A stretch of 64,000 nt of DNA from Profundicola sp048268105 (GCA_048268105.1 JBLWWH010000011.1:10939-74938), one strand, 5' to 3'. Counted from the first letter of the stretch, positions 43,011-52,820 are shown. Numbers and translations: made by a program. Notes: generated by a model not told the origin, from the letters alone.

Positions 43011-43961
43011 TCAAGAAAGGCCTAATATTCTTTTAATAATGTCTCGCGTTGGCTCAATCGCTTTTGTTTCCTCGATCGTTGGACCTGCAACCCACACCGT
43101 TTTATACGTCGCTTGCGTTGCAGCTTTGGTCACAGCATTGGTTCCTTTCATAAACCTCAGCATTTTCACATATTTCTTTAAACTTTTATATCTGTTCAAA
43201 AAATCTTCTAACCAAGTGGTCTCTGTTCCAATTTTCTGAACATATGGTGTGTTAATAACTGTACATGGCGTCCCCGAAATTTTCTGTGTCATGACAATGT
43301 CCTTTTCGCCATAATCCACACATGCCTGTTTATATTCCTCGTTTACGCCAGATTCCACACTTGCAATAAATGGACTTCCCACAGAAACTCCAGCCGCACC
43401 TAAGGACATTACATGTTGGTATTGTTCGTAATTACCAACTCCACCGGCCGAAATAACAGGAATGTTACAATTAGTTTTAAGTTCAGTAATTAAAACTTCT
43501 GGATCTATATTTCCTCTATGTCCACCCGCTTGATTGTTTACCGCAATCAATGCATCGGCACCTAATTCTTCTACCTTTTTAGCATAACTCAAGTTGGTTA
43601 CATCACAAAAAACCTTGATCCCCTTGGCATGAGCTTTTCTAATCACCTCATCTGGCTTTCCTAATGATGTAATAATGAAATCCGCACCATGCTCACAAAT
43701 AGCATCTAGTTGCGCTGGGAGTTTAGGATTGGATTTATTTACAATTAAGTTAAACCCAAAAGCACCATTTACAGTTTTTGCTTTTTTCAATTCCTCAATC
43801 GCAGCTACCAATTCCTCTATGGTTCTGTAATTTAAAGCAGGAATACATCCCGCCACGCCCATTTTCATACCCTCTATCACCATGGCTGTATTGGAAACCA
43901 AAAACATAGGCGCCATAATCAAAGGATATTTTATATTTAAAACTTCGGTAATATCTTTCAT
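43011..43961 (-). CDS. Nitronate monooxygenase (2-nitropropane dioxygenase family)
   Basis: 316 residues, an FMN TIM-barrel. Motifs: YPLIMAPMFLVSN, GADFIITSLGKPDEVIRKA, AVNNQAGGHRGN (~140-151), PVISAGGVGNYEQYQHVMSL and GAAGVSVGSPFIAS. It oxidises alkyl nitronates, or may act on related carbonyl substrates (some homologues are enoyl reductases). The QAGGHRG segment with the catalytic His is intact. Confidence 0.87.
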   Translation of the reverse strand: MKDITEVLNIKYPLIMAPMFLVSNTAMVIEGMKMGVAGCIPALNYRTIEELVAAIEELKKAKTVNGAFGFNLIVNKSNPKLPAQLDAICEHGADFIITSLGKPDEVIRKAHAKGIKVFCDVTNLSYAKKVEELGADALIAVNNQAGGHRGNIDPEVLITELKTNCNIPVISAGGVGNYEQYQHVMSLGAAGVSVGSPFIASVESGVNEEYKQACVDYGEKDIVMTQKISGTPCTVINTPYVQKIGTETTWLEDFLNRYKSLKKYVKMLRFMKGTNAVTKAATQATYKTVWVAGPTIEETKAIEPTRDIIKRILGLS

Positions 43962-44025
43962 AATTTATTATGCTTGCATTGCAAATTTACAGATAATTTA
44001 TTTAGTCTAATTGTTTCTCAACAGA

Positions 44026-44898
44026 TTAAGACTCAATAAAATCAGAAAACAATCGAGTGAACTTTACAGGCATTTTAGATTGAATGTATAAATTCGCTTT
44101 CGTATATGGATGTATGAACGCCACTGCGAATGCATGTAAATATAAGCCGTATCCTTGATGTTTTTTAGTTTCGATAAAGTATTTCTGATCACCCATGATG
44201 GGATTTCCGATAGCAAATAAATGTTGGCGCAATTGATGTTTGCGACCTGTCTGGGGGTAAAGTTCGACTAGATTTAAGGCCTCAAATTTTTCTGATTTTA
44301 AGGATTGAAGCACATTATATGTGGTATATGCCTTTTTATCATCTACATCAAATTCAATATCTCCTTGTGTGTTTATCATTTTACCCACGCTCACAGCGCG
44401 ATAAGTTTTATCGATTTTGTGCTCCTCAAACATCGTGTGTAATGTGCGCTTAGCTTTTGCGGTTTTGGCGATAATTAAACATCCACTTGTTGGATAATCT
44501 AATCTATGCACTGGAAATGGTTGCACAGCATCTGCTTGTGAACTAGGCTGAATATGTAGAATCAAAGCATTAGCAATGGTGGCAAACTTATTTCCACTCA
44601 CTGAAATTCCAGCGGGTTTATTAATGACAGCTAAATAATCATCTTCGTATAAAACTTCAATTGCTAGGCGATATATCTTTTGTTTGGATTTTTGAACTTC
44701 TAACAACTCAATTAAATCATTTTCTTTAACGAAATACGCCGTACTTGTGGGTTTGCCATTGACTAAAATTAATTCTTTTTTAATGGCTTTTTTCACTGCC
44801 GATTTAGTCGGGATTTCGCTAAATAAATCAACTCCATATTCTTGTAATCGAATGGGTTTTTCGACCTTATAAACGATATGTTGTTGAATTACCTTCAA
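44026..44898 (-). CDS. RluA-family RNA pseudouridine synthase
   Basis: 290 residues. An S4-like N-terminal region (~15-70, KKAIKKELILVNGKPTSTAY) precedes the RluA catalytic domain with HRLDYPTSGCLIIAKT, which contains the catalytic Asp. YPQTGRKHQLRQHLFAIGNP and ILGDQKYF-like GNPIMGDQKYF follow. It isomerises uridine in rRNA or tRNA; the target is not evident. Confidence 0.9.
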   Translation of the reverse strand: MKVIQQHIVYKVEKPIRLQEYGVDLFSEIPTKSAVKKAIKKELILVNGKPTSTAYFVKENDLIELLEVQKSKQKIYRLAIEVLYEDDYLAVINKPAGISVSGNKFATIANALILHIQPSSQADAVQPFPVHRLDYPTSGCLIIAKTAKAKRTLHTMFEEHKIDKTYRAVSVGKMINTQGDIEFDVDDKKAYTTYNVLQSLKSEKFEALNLVELYPQTGRKHQLRQHLFAIGNPIMGDQKYFIETKKHQGYGLYLHAFAVAFIHPYTKANLYIQSKMPVKFTRLFSDFIES

Positions 44899-44992
44899 TC
44901 TAATTTTAATCTTGTATTAGCGCGCTAATCTACAATTAAAGTCCATTTTTTACATTTTAAAATTGTAGTTTGGACCAAGAAATTTAAAATCC

Positions 44993-45505
44993 ATGACATC
45001 TCAAACTGATTTTAGAAAAGCCAATGCATCTGATTTAAATAAAATTTGGCAGATTATTCAATTTGCAATTGCCTCGCGCAAAGCCGATGGAAGCAAGCAA
45101 TGGCAAAATGGTTATCCCAATATCCAAAGTATACGAACCGATATTAATAATTCCTATGCCTATGTGCTTACTAACGAAAATGGAATTCTGGCTTATGCGG
45201 CCATCATTTTTGATATAGAACCTGCTTACGAAAAGATCGAAGGGTCTTGGTTGAGTGATCAATCCTATGTAGTTGTCCATAGAATTGCAGTGTCTGAAAA
45301 AGGCAAAGGACAAGGATTTGTGAAGATTTTAATGCAAAAAATCGAACAATTAGCCATCGAAAACGAAACATTCAGCATACGCATAGATACCAATTATGAT
45401 AATCCTGCTATGCTACGAATTTTAGACCAAGCAGGCTATCAATATTGTGGCGAAGTTTACTTTAATGGTGATGCTCGGAAGGCTTTTGAAAAGGTTTTGA
45501 ATTAA
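44993..45505 (+). CDS. GNAT-family N-acetyltransferase
   Basis: 170 residues. The acetyl-CoA loop VVHRIAVSEKGKGQGFVKIL (~92-111) and the late strand/helix FSIRIDTNYDNPAMLRILDQ are standard GNAT motifs, ending GYQYCGEVYFN. It acetylates an unknown amine. Its 3' end overlaps the convergent outer-membrane-like gene by 4 bp (45502-45505). Confidence 0.87.
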   Translation: MTSQTDFRKANASDLNKIWQIIQFAIASRKADGSKQWQNGYPNIQSIRTDINNSYAYVLTNENGILAYAAIIFDIEPAYEKIEGSWLSDQSYVVVHRIAVSEKGKGQGFVKILMQKIEQLAIENETFSIRIDTNYDNPAMLRILDQAGYQYCGEVYFNGDARKAFEKVLN

Positions 45506-46698
45506 AATTTAGCGACCAAGCCCAATCGATAATATAAATTCCCTTCTGGAGATAATTCGGGTTCTGTAAGACGGTCGTAATATCTAACTCCGATTCTAAT
45601 AAAAAGTAAGGAAATCTCACCTCCCAAATAATAGCCAAACTGCTTTTCATCTTTTGGCATCATATATTTATCGGCGGTGATATCCATCACTAATCCACCT
45701 TCTGCGATTAGGGCAACTTGATTTTCATAATAACCGGTATAACGAACTTGCGGCCCAAAAGTGATAAAACTCTTCTTTAAATCAAATCCTTTATCTTTTA
45801 AACTCAAATAACTCGCTGCAGCGTGATAGTTTAAGGTTCTTCGCTTAGAAACTCTCATTTGGTGAAAACGCTGACTTGCAAAAACCTCAAAATTAAAGCC
45901 ACGTGTGTCCATTTCGGGATAGTTGTATCTTTCTATTTTCCCAAAACTATTGGTCGTGATATATACACCTACCTCGGTCCCGGGATTATTGGTGAATAAT
46001 TTAAAGTCGTTTTCCTCTAAACTACCTAATTCCTGCGTCTGATTATCTTCATTGAGGTATTGATAAAACAAAGTTTCGATTTTGTTCATCTCTTCCAAAA
46101 AGGCAGGCAACTCGCCTTCGTGCTTAACTTTTGTGGCCACGAATTTGCTCACCACACTCAGTAATTCTTTTTGACTTTTACTGTTATCTCTATTGGTTTT
46201 AGCCATTAGGTTTTTCGACTTTGGAAGCACAGAACTAGCCACAAAATTCTCTAGCTGAGAAGATTTTAGATTCTGTTTTTGTTGCTTTTGCTCTTCAAGC
46301 TCTAAAAACTCGTCGAAAACATCCATTCTATAAAATGGCTGATTCACCTCTTTAGAGCCACGATTGAGTAATTTTCTACTCTTATCTAATCGATCATAAA
46401 AACCATCTAAAGAAAGTAAAACATCCTGCGCCAAAGCTCTGTAGGAATAGGCTTGGATTATTTCTGAATTACGTAAATCTTCCTTTGTTAAATGTGAGGA
46501 ATTGATAATTTTCTTCATTTGACCTGGCAAAACTATCTCATTATAGGCAGTGTCTTGAACCCGGAGCCAAATCTCATAAGTTTGTTCTGATTCATTAAAG
46601 AACAGAATATCATCATCGTCTTGTTTAATTTGAAATTCTTGGGCAGAACTCCACACAAACAGCATTAACCCTAAAACTACACTTATCTTTCTAACCAT
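45502..46698 (-). CDS. Hypothetical outer-membrane-like protein
   Basis: 398 residues. Signal peptide MVRKISVVLGLMLFVWSSAQ. The first ~200 mature residues are helical and charged (EFLELEEQKQQKQNLKSSQ). The last ~170 residues alternate like beta-strands (TNSFGKIERYNYPE, FEVFASQRFHQMRV, ISLLFIRIGVRYYDRL) and the protein ends YYRLGLVAKF. A terminal Phe is typical of outer-membrane barrels. Not recognised as a named family. A small-barrel envelope protein is likely. Confidence 0.7.
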   Translation of the reverse strand: MVRKISVVLGLMLFVWSSAQEFQIKQDDDDILFFNESEQTYEIWLRVQDTAYNEIVLPGQMKKIINSSHLTKEDLRNSEIIQAYSYRALAQDVLLSLDGFYDRLDKSRKLLNRGSKEVNQPFYRMDVFDEFLELEEQKQQKQNLKSSQLENFVASSVLPKSKNLMAKTNRDNSKSQKELLSVVSKFVATKVKHEGELPAFLEEMNKIETLFYQYLNEDNQTQELGSLEENDFKLFTNNPGTEVGVYITTNSFGKIERYNYPEMDTRGFNFEVFASQRFHQMRVSKRRTLNYHAAASYLSLKDKGFDLKKSFITFGPQVRYTGYYENQVALIAEGGLVMDITADKYMMPKDEKQFGYYLGGEISLLFIRIGVRYYDRLTEPELSPEGNLYYRLGLVAKF

Positions 46699-46707
46699 TG
46701 TAAATTA

Positions 46708-46764
46708 TAAAACGCCGAAAAGTCTAATAAATTTCTTAATTAATGGATACTTTTCGACGTTTTA
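46708..46764 (-). terminator. Long hairpin after the carboxylase operon
   Basis: TAAAACG-c-CGAAAAGT (46708-46723) pairs with ACTTTTCG-a-CGTTTTA (46749-46764), a stem of 15 bp with one mismatch and a 25-nt loop. It lies between the carboxyltransferase stop and the next minus-strand gene. Confidence 0.6.
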
Positions 46765-46788
46765 TGAATAATTTAATATTTATTTCAA

Positions 46789-48330
46789 TTATAGTGGAAT
46801 ATTACCGTGTTTTCTATCTGGTTTGTTAACAGTTTTATTTTCTAACATAGCAAAAGCTTTGATTAACTTTTTGCGTGTTTGATTTGGTAAAATCACCTCA
46901 TCTATAAATCCTCTTTCTGCTGCGGAATAAGGATTAGCAAATAGCTCAGCATATTCAGCTTCTTTTTCTAACCATTTAGCTTGTTTGTCGTCTGCTTTAG
47001 CAATTTCATTTTTAAAAATGATCTCTGCAGCACCTTTAGCTCCCATCACAGCGATCTCAGCCGATGGCCAAGCATAGTTCATATCAGAACCAATGTGTTT
47101 GGAGTTCATTACATCATATGCCCCACCATAGGCTTTACGAGTGATGACAGTTACTCTTGGAACAGTTGCCTCACTAAATGCATAAAGCAGTTTAGCTCCG
47201 TTTACGATAATTCCATTCCACTCTTGGTCTGTACCTGGCAAGAACCCAGGAACGTCTTCCAATACCAATAACGGGATATTGAAACAATCACAGAATCTAA
47301 CAAAACGAGCTGCTTTTTTAGAAGAATTTACGTCTAAAACTCCCGCTAAAAACATGGGATTATTGGCTACAATTCCGATGCTTTTTCCACCTAAGCGTGC
47401 GAAACCAACAATTATATTTTCAGCGTAATCTTTATGGATTTCGTAGAAAGAATCTTTATCAATAATTCCTTCAATCACCGCTTTCATATCATAGGGCTTA
47501 TTGGCATTTTCGGGAACAATATCCATTAATTCTTCACGAATTTCTTCCCCTAAAGTATATTCTAAGGCCTCTGGCTTTTCTTTGTTATTCTGAGGAATAT
47601 AGCTCAATAACTTTTTTAAATCTTCCAAACATTGAACATCATTGGCAGACACCGTATGCGCCACTCCAGATTTTGTAGAGTGCGTACTCGCACCTCCTAA
47701 TTCTTCGGATGTAATTTCTTCGTTGGTTACTGTTTTAACAACGTTTGGACCTGTTACGAACATATAACTAGTATCCTGTACCATCATCGTAAAATCCGTC
47801 ATAGCTGGCGAGTAAACCGCTCCCCCGGCACAAGGACCCATAATCGCAGAGATCTGAGGAATCACACCCGATGCTTGAACATTGCGATAAAATATATCAG
47901 CATAACCACCCAATGAGCGAACACCTTCTTGAATTCTTGCTCCACCCGAATCATTAAGACCAATCATAGGCGCACCAACATTCAAGGCCATTTCCATCAC
48001 TTTACATATTTTTTCCGCATGGGTTTCTGATAAAGACCCACCAAATACCGTAAAATCTTGTGCAAAAATGTAAACTAATCTACCATTGATAGTTCCATAG
48101 CCTGTCACTACACCATCGCCATAGAATTTTTGGTCTTCCATCCCAAAATCCTTTGTTCTATGTGTAACCAAAGCACCAATCTCTTCAAAAGAGCCATCGT
48201 CTAATAAATATAAAATTCGCTCACGTGCGGTTAGCTTTTTCTTCTGATGCTGCTTTTCTATTCGTTTTTCTCCTCCGCCTAAATACGCAAGATCTAATTT
48301 CTCTTGTAATGTTTTTATCTTCGTTTTCAT
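46789..48330 (-). CDS. Acyl-CoA carboxylase, carboxyltransferase (beta) subunit
   Basis: 513 residues. Two crotonase-like halves with LNDSGGARIQEGVRSLGGYA, GPCAGGAVYSPAMTDF (oxyanion loop) and PGFLPGTDQEWNGIIVNGAK, GGAYDVMNSKHIGSDMNYAW. This is the propionyl-CoA/methylmalonyl-CoA carboxylase beta family, a biotin-dependent enzyme that moves CO2 from biotin to the acyl-CoA. The order carrier-carboxylase-transferase on the minus strand, with 6-7 bp gaps, indicates one operon. Propionyl-CoA is the most likely substrate; this is inferred. Confidence 0.9.
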   Translation of the reverse strand: MKTKIKTLQEKLDLAYLGGGEKRIEKQHQKKKLTARERILYLLDDGSFEEIGALVTHRTKDFGMEDQKFYGDGVVTGYGTINGRLVYIFAQDFTVFGGSLSETHAEKICKVMEMALNVGAPMIGLNDSGGARIQEGVRSLGGYADIFYRNVQASGVIPQISAIMGPCAGGAVYSPAMTDFTMMVQDTSYMFVTGPNVVKTVTNEEITSEELGGASTHSTKSGVAHTVSANDVQCLEDLKKLLSYIPQNNKEKPEALEYTLGEEIREELMDIVPENANKPYDMKAVIEGIIDKDSFYEIHKDYAENIIVGFARLGGKSIGIVANNPMFLAGVLDVNSSKKAARFVRFCDCFNIPLLVLEDVPGFLPGTDQEWNGIIVNGAKLLYAFSEATVPRVTVITRKAYGGAYDVMNSKHIGSDMNYAWPSAEIAVMGAKGAAEIIFKNEIAKADDKQAKWLEKEAEYAELFANPYSAAERGFIDEVILPNQTRKKLIKAFAMLENKTVNKPDRKHGNIPL

Positions 48331-48337
48331 TAAAATC

Positions 48338-49777
48338 TTATTTTGGTAAGCGAACTAATTTTTGATCTTTTAAATACTGATAAACAGCCATAAGCGCCGC
48401 TACTTCAGCCTCCTTTTCCGGCTCTATATGTAATGCCTCTGGCGTATAATGGTCTTTCACAAAACCTGTATCATAATCACCACTCACAAAAGCTTCGTGC
48501 TGACAAACAAATTTTCCGAAAGATAAAGTCGTTTCAACACCCTCCACTTTATAAGCATCAATCGCCTCAATCATTTTAGCAATCGCTTCTTCTCTATTTT
48601 CACCATAAGTAATTAACTTAGAAATCATTGGATCATAGTAAATTGGAATTTCCATTCCTTCTTCGAATCCATTATCCACTCTAATTCCTTCACCTTGAGG
48701 CAACTTATAAGTTTCTAAAATACCTACACTTGGCAAAAAGTCTTTAACAGGATCTTCTGCATAAACTCTTAATTCTAGTGCATGACCTTTAAAAGTCAAG
48801 TCCTCTTGTGCGAATGGTAATTTTTCTCCTCTCGCAATTCTGATTTGTAATTCCACCAAATCCTTTCCGGTAATCATTTCTGTCACTGGATGCTCAACTT
48901 GCAGACGCGTATTCATTTCTAGGAAATAAAAATCTAAATTTCCATCGATTAAAAACTCAACGGTTCCAGCGCCTACATAGTCACAAGCCTTAGCAACTGC
49001 AACTGCCGCCTTACCCATTTCGGCTCTTTTTTCTGGTGTTAAAACACTAGAAGGAGCTTCTTCAACTACTTTTTGATGACGTCTTTGAACACTACATTCG
49101 CGTTCGAAAAGATGAACCACATTTCCATGCTCATCGGCTAATACTTGAATCTCGATATGACGTGGAGAGGTAACATATTTTTCAATAAAAATTGAACCAT
49201 CTCCAAAAGCGGAAGTTGCTTCAGAAATCGCACGATTCATTTGAGATTCTAAGTCCTCTTCTTTCTCCACTACGCGCATTCCTTTTCCACCTCCACCAGC
49301 AGATGCTTTAATTAAAATCGGGAATCCAATCTCTTTGGCTATAGAACGAGCCTTTTCTACATCTGTAATAGCTTCATCAATACCCGGAACCATTGGAATA
49401 TCATAGTGACTCACAGCTTCTTTAGCTGCCAACTTACTTCCCATTACTCGAATAGCATGTGGTTTTGGACCGATGAAAGTAATTCCGCTAGCTGTAACTT
49501 TTTCAGCAAAATCAGCATTTTCACTTAAGAACCCATAACCCGGATGAATACCATCTACGTTTAATGATTTGGCGACTTCTAAAATTTTATCCGCCCGCAA
49601 GTAAGATTCTGAAGAAGGAGCTTCTCCAATACAAACTGCCTCATCAGCAATTTTAACATGAGGCGCGTTTCTATCCGCTACAGAATAAACCGCTACGGTC
49701 TTAATTCCCATTTTCCTGGCAGACTTTATGACTCTCATCGCGATTTCACCACGATTTGCTACTAATATCTTTCTCAT
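48338..49777 (-). CDS. accC: Biotin carboxylase subunit
   Basis: 479 residues, normal for AccC/PccA without a fused biotin domain. MRKILVANRGEIAMRVIKSA, the ATP-grasp loop IKASAGGGGKGMRVVEKEED, ERECSVQRRHQKVVEEAPS, and EMNTRLQVEHPVTEMITGKD are all intact. It carboxylates biotin using ATP and bicarbonate. As it is paired with a propionyl-CoA-type beta subunit, it may serve that enzyme, acetyl-CoA carboxylase, or both. Confidence 0.93.
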   Translation of the reverse strand: MRKILVANRGEIAMRVIKSARKMGIKTVAVYSVADRNAPHVKIADEAVCIGEAPSSESYLRADKILEVAKSLNVDGIHPGYGFLSENADFAEKVTASGITFIGPKPHAIRVMGSKLAAKEAVSHYDIPMVPGIDEAITDVEKARSIAKEIGFPILIKASAGGGGKGMRVVEKEEDLESQMNRAISEATSAFGDGSIFIEKYVTSPRHIEIQVLADEHGNVVHLFERECSVQRRHQKVVEEAPSSVLTPEKRAEMGKAAVAVAKACDYVGAGTVEFLIDGNLDFYFLEMNTRLQVEHPVTEMITGKDLVELQIRIARGEKLPFAQEDLTFKGHALELRVYAEDPVKDFLPSVGILETYKLPQGEGIRVDNGFEEGMEIPIYYDPMISKLITYGENREEAIAKMIEAIDAYKVEGVETTLSFGKFVCQHEAFVSGDYDTGFVKDHYTPEALHIEPEKEAEVAALMAVYQYLKDQKLVRLPK

Positions 49778-49783
49778 ACTTGC

Positions 49784-50269
49784 TTATTCGAATTCAATCA
49801 TTAAATATTTCTTCTCAATCGCTTGACCTTTGCTCACATAAATTTCTTTGATCACCCCATCTCTTGGCGAGGAAATTACATTTTCCATTTTCATGGCTTC
49901 TAAGATTAATAGGGATTGACCCTCGGTCACTTCATCACCAACATTTACCATGATATCGAAAATTAGACCCGGCATTGGTGCATGAACAGCATTCACTTTT
50001 TTGCCTTCTCCCACCTCGAATCCTAAATCTTTGATGAGTTGATCCAAGGCATCGGAAATATCGACTTGATATAGGTTTCCATTTACCTCAACAGCATATT
50101 TTTTCTGATGAAAGTTGGAGTCCAACATTTTAATCTTATATGATTTATGGTCCTTGAGCAGGTGAAAATTCGTTTCATCTAGTGCTAAAACGTCTAATTC
50201 TTCTGCATCTTTTGGCGTAAGCGAAAACGTATATTCATCGTTTACTTTAAGAGAAAAGTTGTCTTGCAT
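49784..50269 (-). CDS. Biotin carboxyl carrier protein
   Basis: 161 residues from ATG 50269 (an in-frame TTG two codons upstream is less likely). The N-terminal ~90 residues are a linker-like beta region. The C-terminal biotinyl domain has VHAPMPGLIFDIMVNVGDEV and the biotin-Lys motif ILEAMKMENVISSPR (~122-136). It is the first gene of the carboxylase operon. Confidence 0.9.
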   Translation of the reverse strand: MQDNFSLKVNDEYTFSLTPKDAEELDVLALDETNFHLLKDHKSYKIKMLDSNFHQKKYAVEVNGNLYQVDISDALDQLIKDLGFEVGEGKKVNAVHAPMPGLIFDIMVNVGDEVTEGQSLLILEAMKMENVISSPRDGVIKEIYVSKGQAIEKKYLMIEFE

Positions 50270-50587
50270 GTGCAAATATTTATGTAATGAAAGAAATGGA
50301 AATCACTTCTTAATTGGTTAATTCTAAAGAACGTCCAAGTTAATTAATAAAATTAAATTATTAAATGAATCGTCTTTATTTTTAAAAAAATTGGATGAGA
50401 TTAATCTGATTTAAAGTCGTTATATCTTATTCGTTTGTTTATCTTAAAAGCATATATTTCCTTTAAATATGATTATTAAATGTACTTTTGCCTTGCAAAA
50501 CCACATCCATAGGATGATGCTCAAGTATAAATTCTGTCCATTTGTTTATCAGAATACTTGTAGCTAATAGTCTAAAAACCTTTTTTA
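50270..50587. other. 318-bp intergenic region between divergent carboxylase operon and PF10136 gene
   Basis: AT-rich. A perfect -7 box TACTTTTG lies at 50483-50490 on the plus strand, giving a ~95-nt leader for the 50588 gene. No dyad of the GTAAC type and no stable hairpin is apparent. Confidence 0.45.
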
Positions 50588-52675
50588 ATGCCCCTGCACA
50601 AGAGTCATATTAACAAATCTAGCTTAGAGGATATTTTCTCCACTTATTTCACAAAAAATCAAGGTTGGGATTTAGTAAACGACCAAGTGAACTTATTGGT
50701 TTTAATTGTAAACACGATTCGCCCGAAGAAAGACGCAGCCAAGATTGGGTTAGAAAAACTCATTAAGATTTTAGAGGAAAATCCGGATTATAAAGAGAGT
50801 TTTAAGCATTATTTAGACGCCCTATTCAAGAATCGTTTTTTCACGGAGATGATTACCGATGTTGGTCTTCCGTCTGTAGAAAGTTTTGGGCAAGAGTTTA
50901 GAAAAAGGCTAACCGATAAAATTCTTCCAGAAACCTCTGACTCTCGAAAAATGAGATATTTGTTTAAGCAAGTATTTCACCAGAAAAATGACATTCAATG
51001 GGTTACATCTATAGATTACAATCAATTAGTTCGTTTATTTGATGTTCTGGAAGTGCCAGAAATCGATACTTCTTTTGAACAAGAAGGAAGTATGTGGCAA
51101 ATTTATTATTCGGTGGTTGTGATTGCATTGCGCGCAAGTGGATCGGCCTTAGAAAAAGATATTGTCAACCTTACGCCCTCTTATCAAAACAAGAATTCTC
51201 CCTTTGTTGCATTGTATCGAGAAATTGAGGATTTGTGGGATAAAGCAAGTTCTAATAACGAATTAAAAAGCAAAGACGACGAGGATTATAAGCAGATTTA
51301 TGTTTTGCTCCAGCAGTGTAAAAACTATTTAGCGAAAGCTTATAAAGGAAGTGAAACCTATGGAATCACACTGCAAACCAATCGAGATATTAATAGAATT
51401 CGAGAGCAATTAAATCGTATTGAGTTGATGCTTCCTTTGCTCGCGCGAGAAGAGGAAGACATCAAAAACATTAAATTAACTCATTTGTTTTATGTTTTGA
51501 TGGAGATTCACTCAAGCCGTAAAAAGCTAATGGAATTCGTGTCAGATTCAACTAGGTTGGTGGCGTCAGAAATAAGTTCGCATAAAGCAAAAACAGGAGA
51601 AAAATATATTTCCTCTAGCCGAAAAGAATATTGGAAAATGCTCTACACCGCTTTGGGTGGAGGATTTATTGTTGGTATTTTATGTATCATTAAATTATTA
51701 CTTACTGACTTGCAGGTGAGTGATTTTGGGCATGCTTTCTTTTACTCGCTTAACTATTCCATTGGCTTCATAATCTTATATTTAATGGGATTCACCTTAG
51801 CGACCAAGCAACCTGCCATGACAGCTTCTACATTGGTGGACTTGATAGAAAAGGGAATCAATCTCGATGTAAAGGCAAGGTATCGTTATAGAGCTTTTGC
51901 TGTTTATTTCTCGCAATTATTTAGAACTCAATTCATTGCTTTTGTAGGTAACGTGGTAATGGCCATGGCAGTGGCGTCGCTGGGTGTGTTTATTATATAT
52001 TTACTCACTGGAAATGACATTAGTATTAAGGCATGGCCTAAATTATTGTATGATCTAAACCCAACAACATCAAAAGCATTATTCCATGCTGCGATTGCAG
52101 GTGTATTTTTATTTGTATCGGGGATTATAGCTGGTCAGGTAGCCAATCGCAATAAGTTTTATGGGATTTCAAAAAGACTCGCGGACAATCCCACCATTAA
52201 ATGGACTTTTGGTTTGCAACGTGCAGAGAAATTAAAAACCTGGCATGACAACAAATGGCCAGGCGTGATTTCTAACCTATGGTTTGGTATTTTTATGGGA
52301 TCCACCGCTTCTATTGGAGCATTTCTTGGTTTAGACCTAGACATTCGTCACATCACATTTGCTGCTGGAAATTTTGGATTAGCCTTATTCGGTTCGCAGG
52401 CAGAAATATCTACCGAAACCTGGATTTGGTCTATTCTTGGTATTGGATTGATTGGATTTATGAACTTTATCGTAAGCTTTGGACTTTCTTTATTATTGGC
52501 TTTTAAATCCAAGAGTGTACCTTTAAGAGAATTAAAGCCATTGAGTTTGTCGGTTATTCAGGAGATCAAAACACATCCCACAAGTTTCCTATTTCCTGTG
52601 TATATAGATAAAAAGAATGACAAACTTTCAGAAAAAGTTAAAGAAACTATTGATAAAAATTCTTCTAATTCCTAG
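50588..52675 (+). CDS. PF10136-type membrane protein ('site-specific recombinase' family)
   Basis: 695 residues. A long helical, soluble-looking N-terminal half (~1-350) is followed by several hydrophobic segments (~365-385, 390-410, 455-480, 505-525, 570-590, 620-650). The segment LYLMGFTLATKQPAMTASTL and the later GIISNLWFG-like GVISNLWFGIFMGS are typical of Pfam SpecificRecomb (PF10136). The name comes from an early Neisseria report; with many membrane helices and no visible recombinase catalytic motif, a recombinase role is doubtful. The function is unknown. Confidence 0.75.
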   Translation: MPLHKSHINKSSLEDIFSTYFTKNQGWDLVNDQVNLLVLIVNTIRPKKDAAKIGLEKLIKILEENPDYKESFKHYLDALFKNRFFTEMITDVGLPSVESFGQEFRKRLTDKILPETSDSRKMRYLFKQVFHQKNDIQWVTSIDYNQLVRLFDVLEVPEIDTSFEQEGSMWQIYYSVVVIALRASGSALEKDIVNLTPSYQNKNSPFVALYREIEDLWDKASSNNELKSKDDEDYKQIYVLLQQCKNYLAKAYKGSETYGITLQTNRDINRIREQLNRIELMLPLLAREEEDIKNIKLTHLFYVLMEIHSSRKKLMEFVSDSTRLVASEISSHKAKTGEKYISSSRKEYWKMLYTALGGGFIVGILCIIKLLLTDLQVSDFGHAFFYSLNYSIGFIILYLMGFTLATKQPAMTASTLVDLIEKGINLDVKARYRYRAFAVYFSQLFRTQFIAFVGNVVMAMAVASLGVFIIYLLTGNDISIKAWPKLLYDLNPTTSKALFHAAIAGVFLFVSGIIAGQVANRNKFYGISKRLADNPTIKWTFGLQRAEKLKTWHDNKWPGVISNLWFGIFMGSTASIGAFLGLDLDIRHITFAAGNFGLALFGSQAEISTETWIWSILGIGLIGFMNFIVSFGLSLLLAFKSKSVPLRELKPLSLSVIQEIKTHPTSFLFPVYIDKKNDKLSEKVKETIDKNSSNS

Positions 52676-52705
52676 CTCGTTCAGCTCACAAAGACATAGT
52701 TTTAA

Positions 52706-52749
52706 GTAACTCAAGTTACGCCTCTCGATAAGCGCTTTCTATATCTTTG
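52706..52749 (+). promoter_or_regulatory. Sulfur-regulon operator and promoter, copy 3 (YeeE/YedE pair)
   Basis: GTAACTCAAGTTAC (52706-52719) is the GTAAC-N4-GTTAC dyad. Exactly 22 bp later lies the perfect -7 box TATCTTTG (52742-52749). The ATG is at 52821. Dyad and spacing equal those at 5184 and 6060. Confidence 0.7.
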
Positions 52750-52820
52750 CAACTTCAATTTAGAGAAAAAATTAAATTATTTTTGAATCTAAATTAATAT
52801 GTACAAAAAAATAAAGATAT

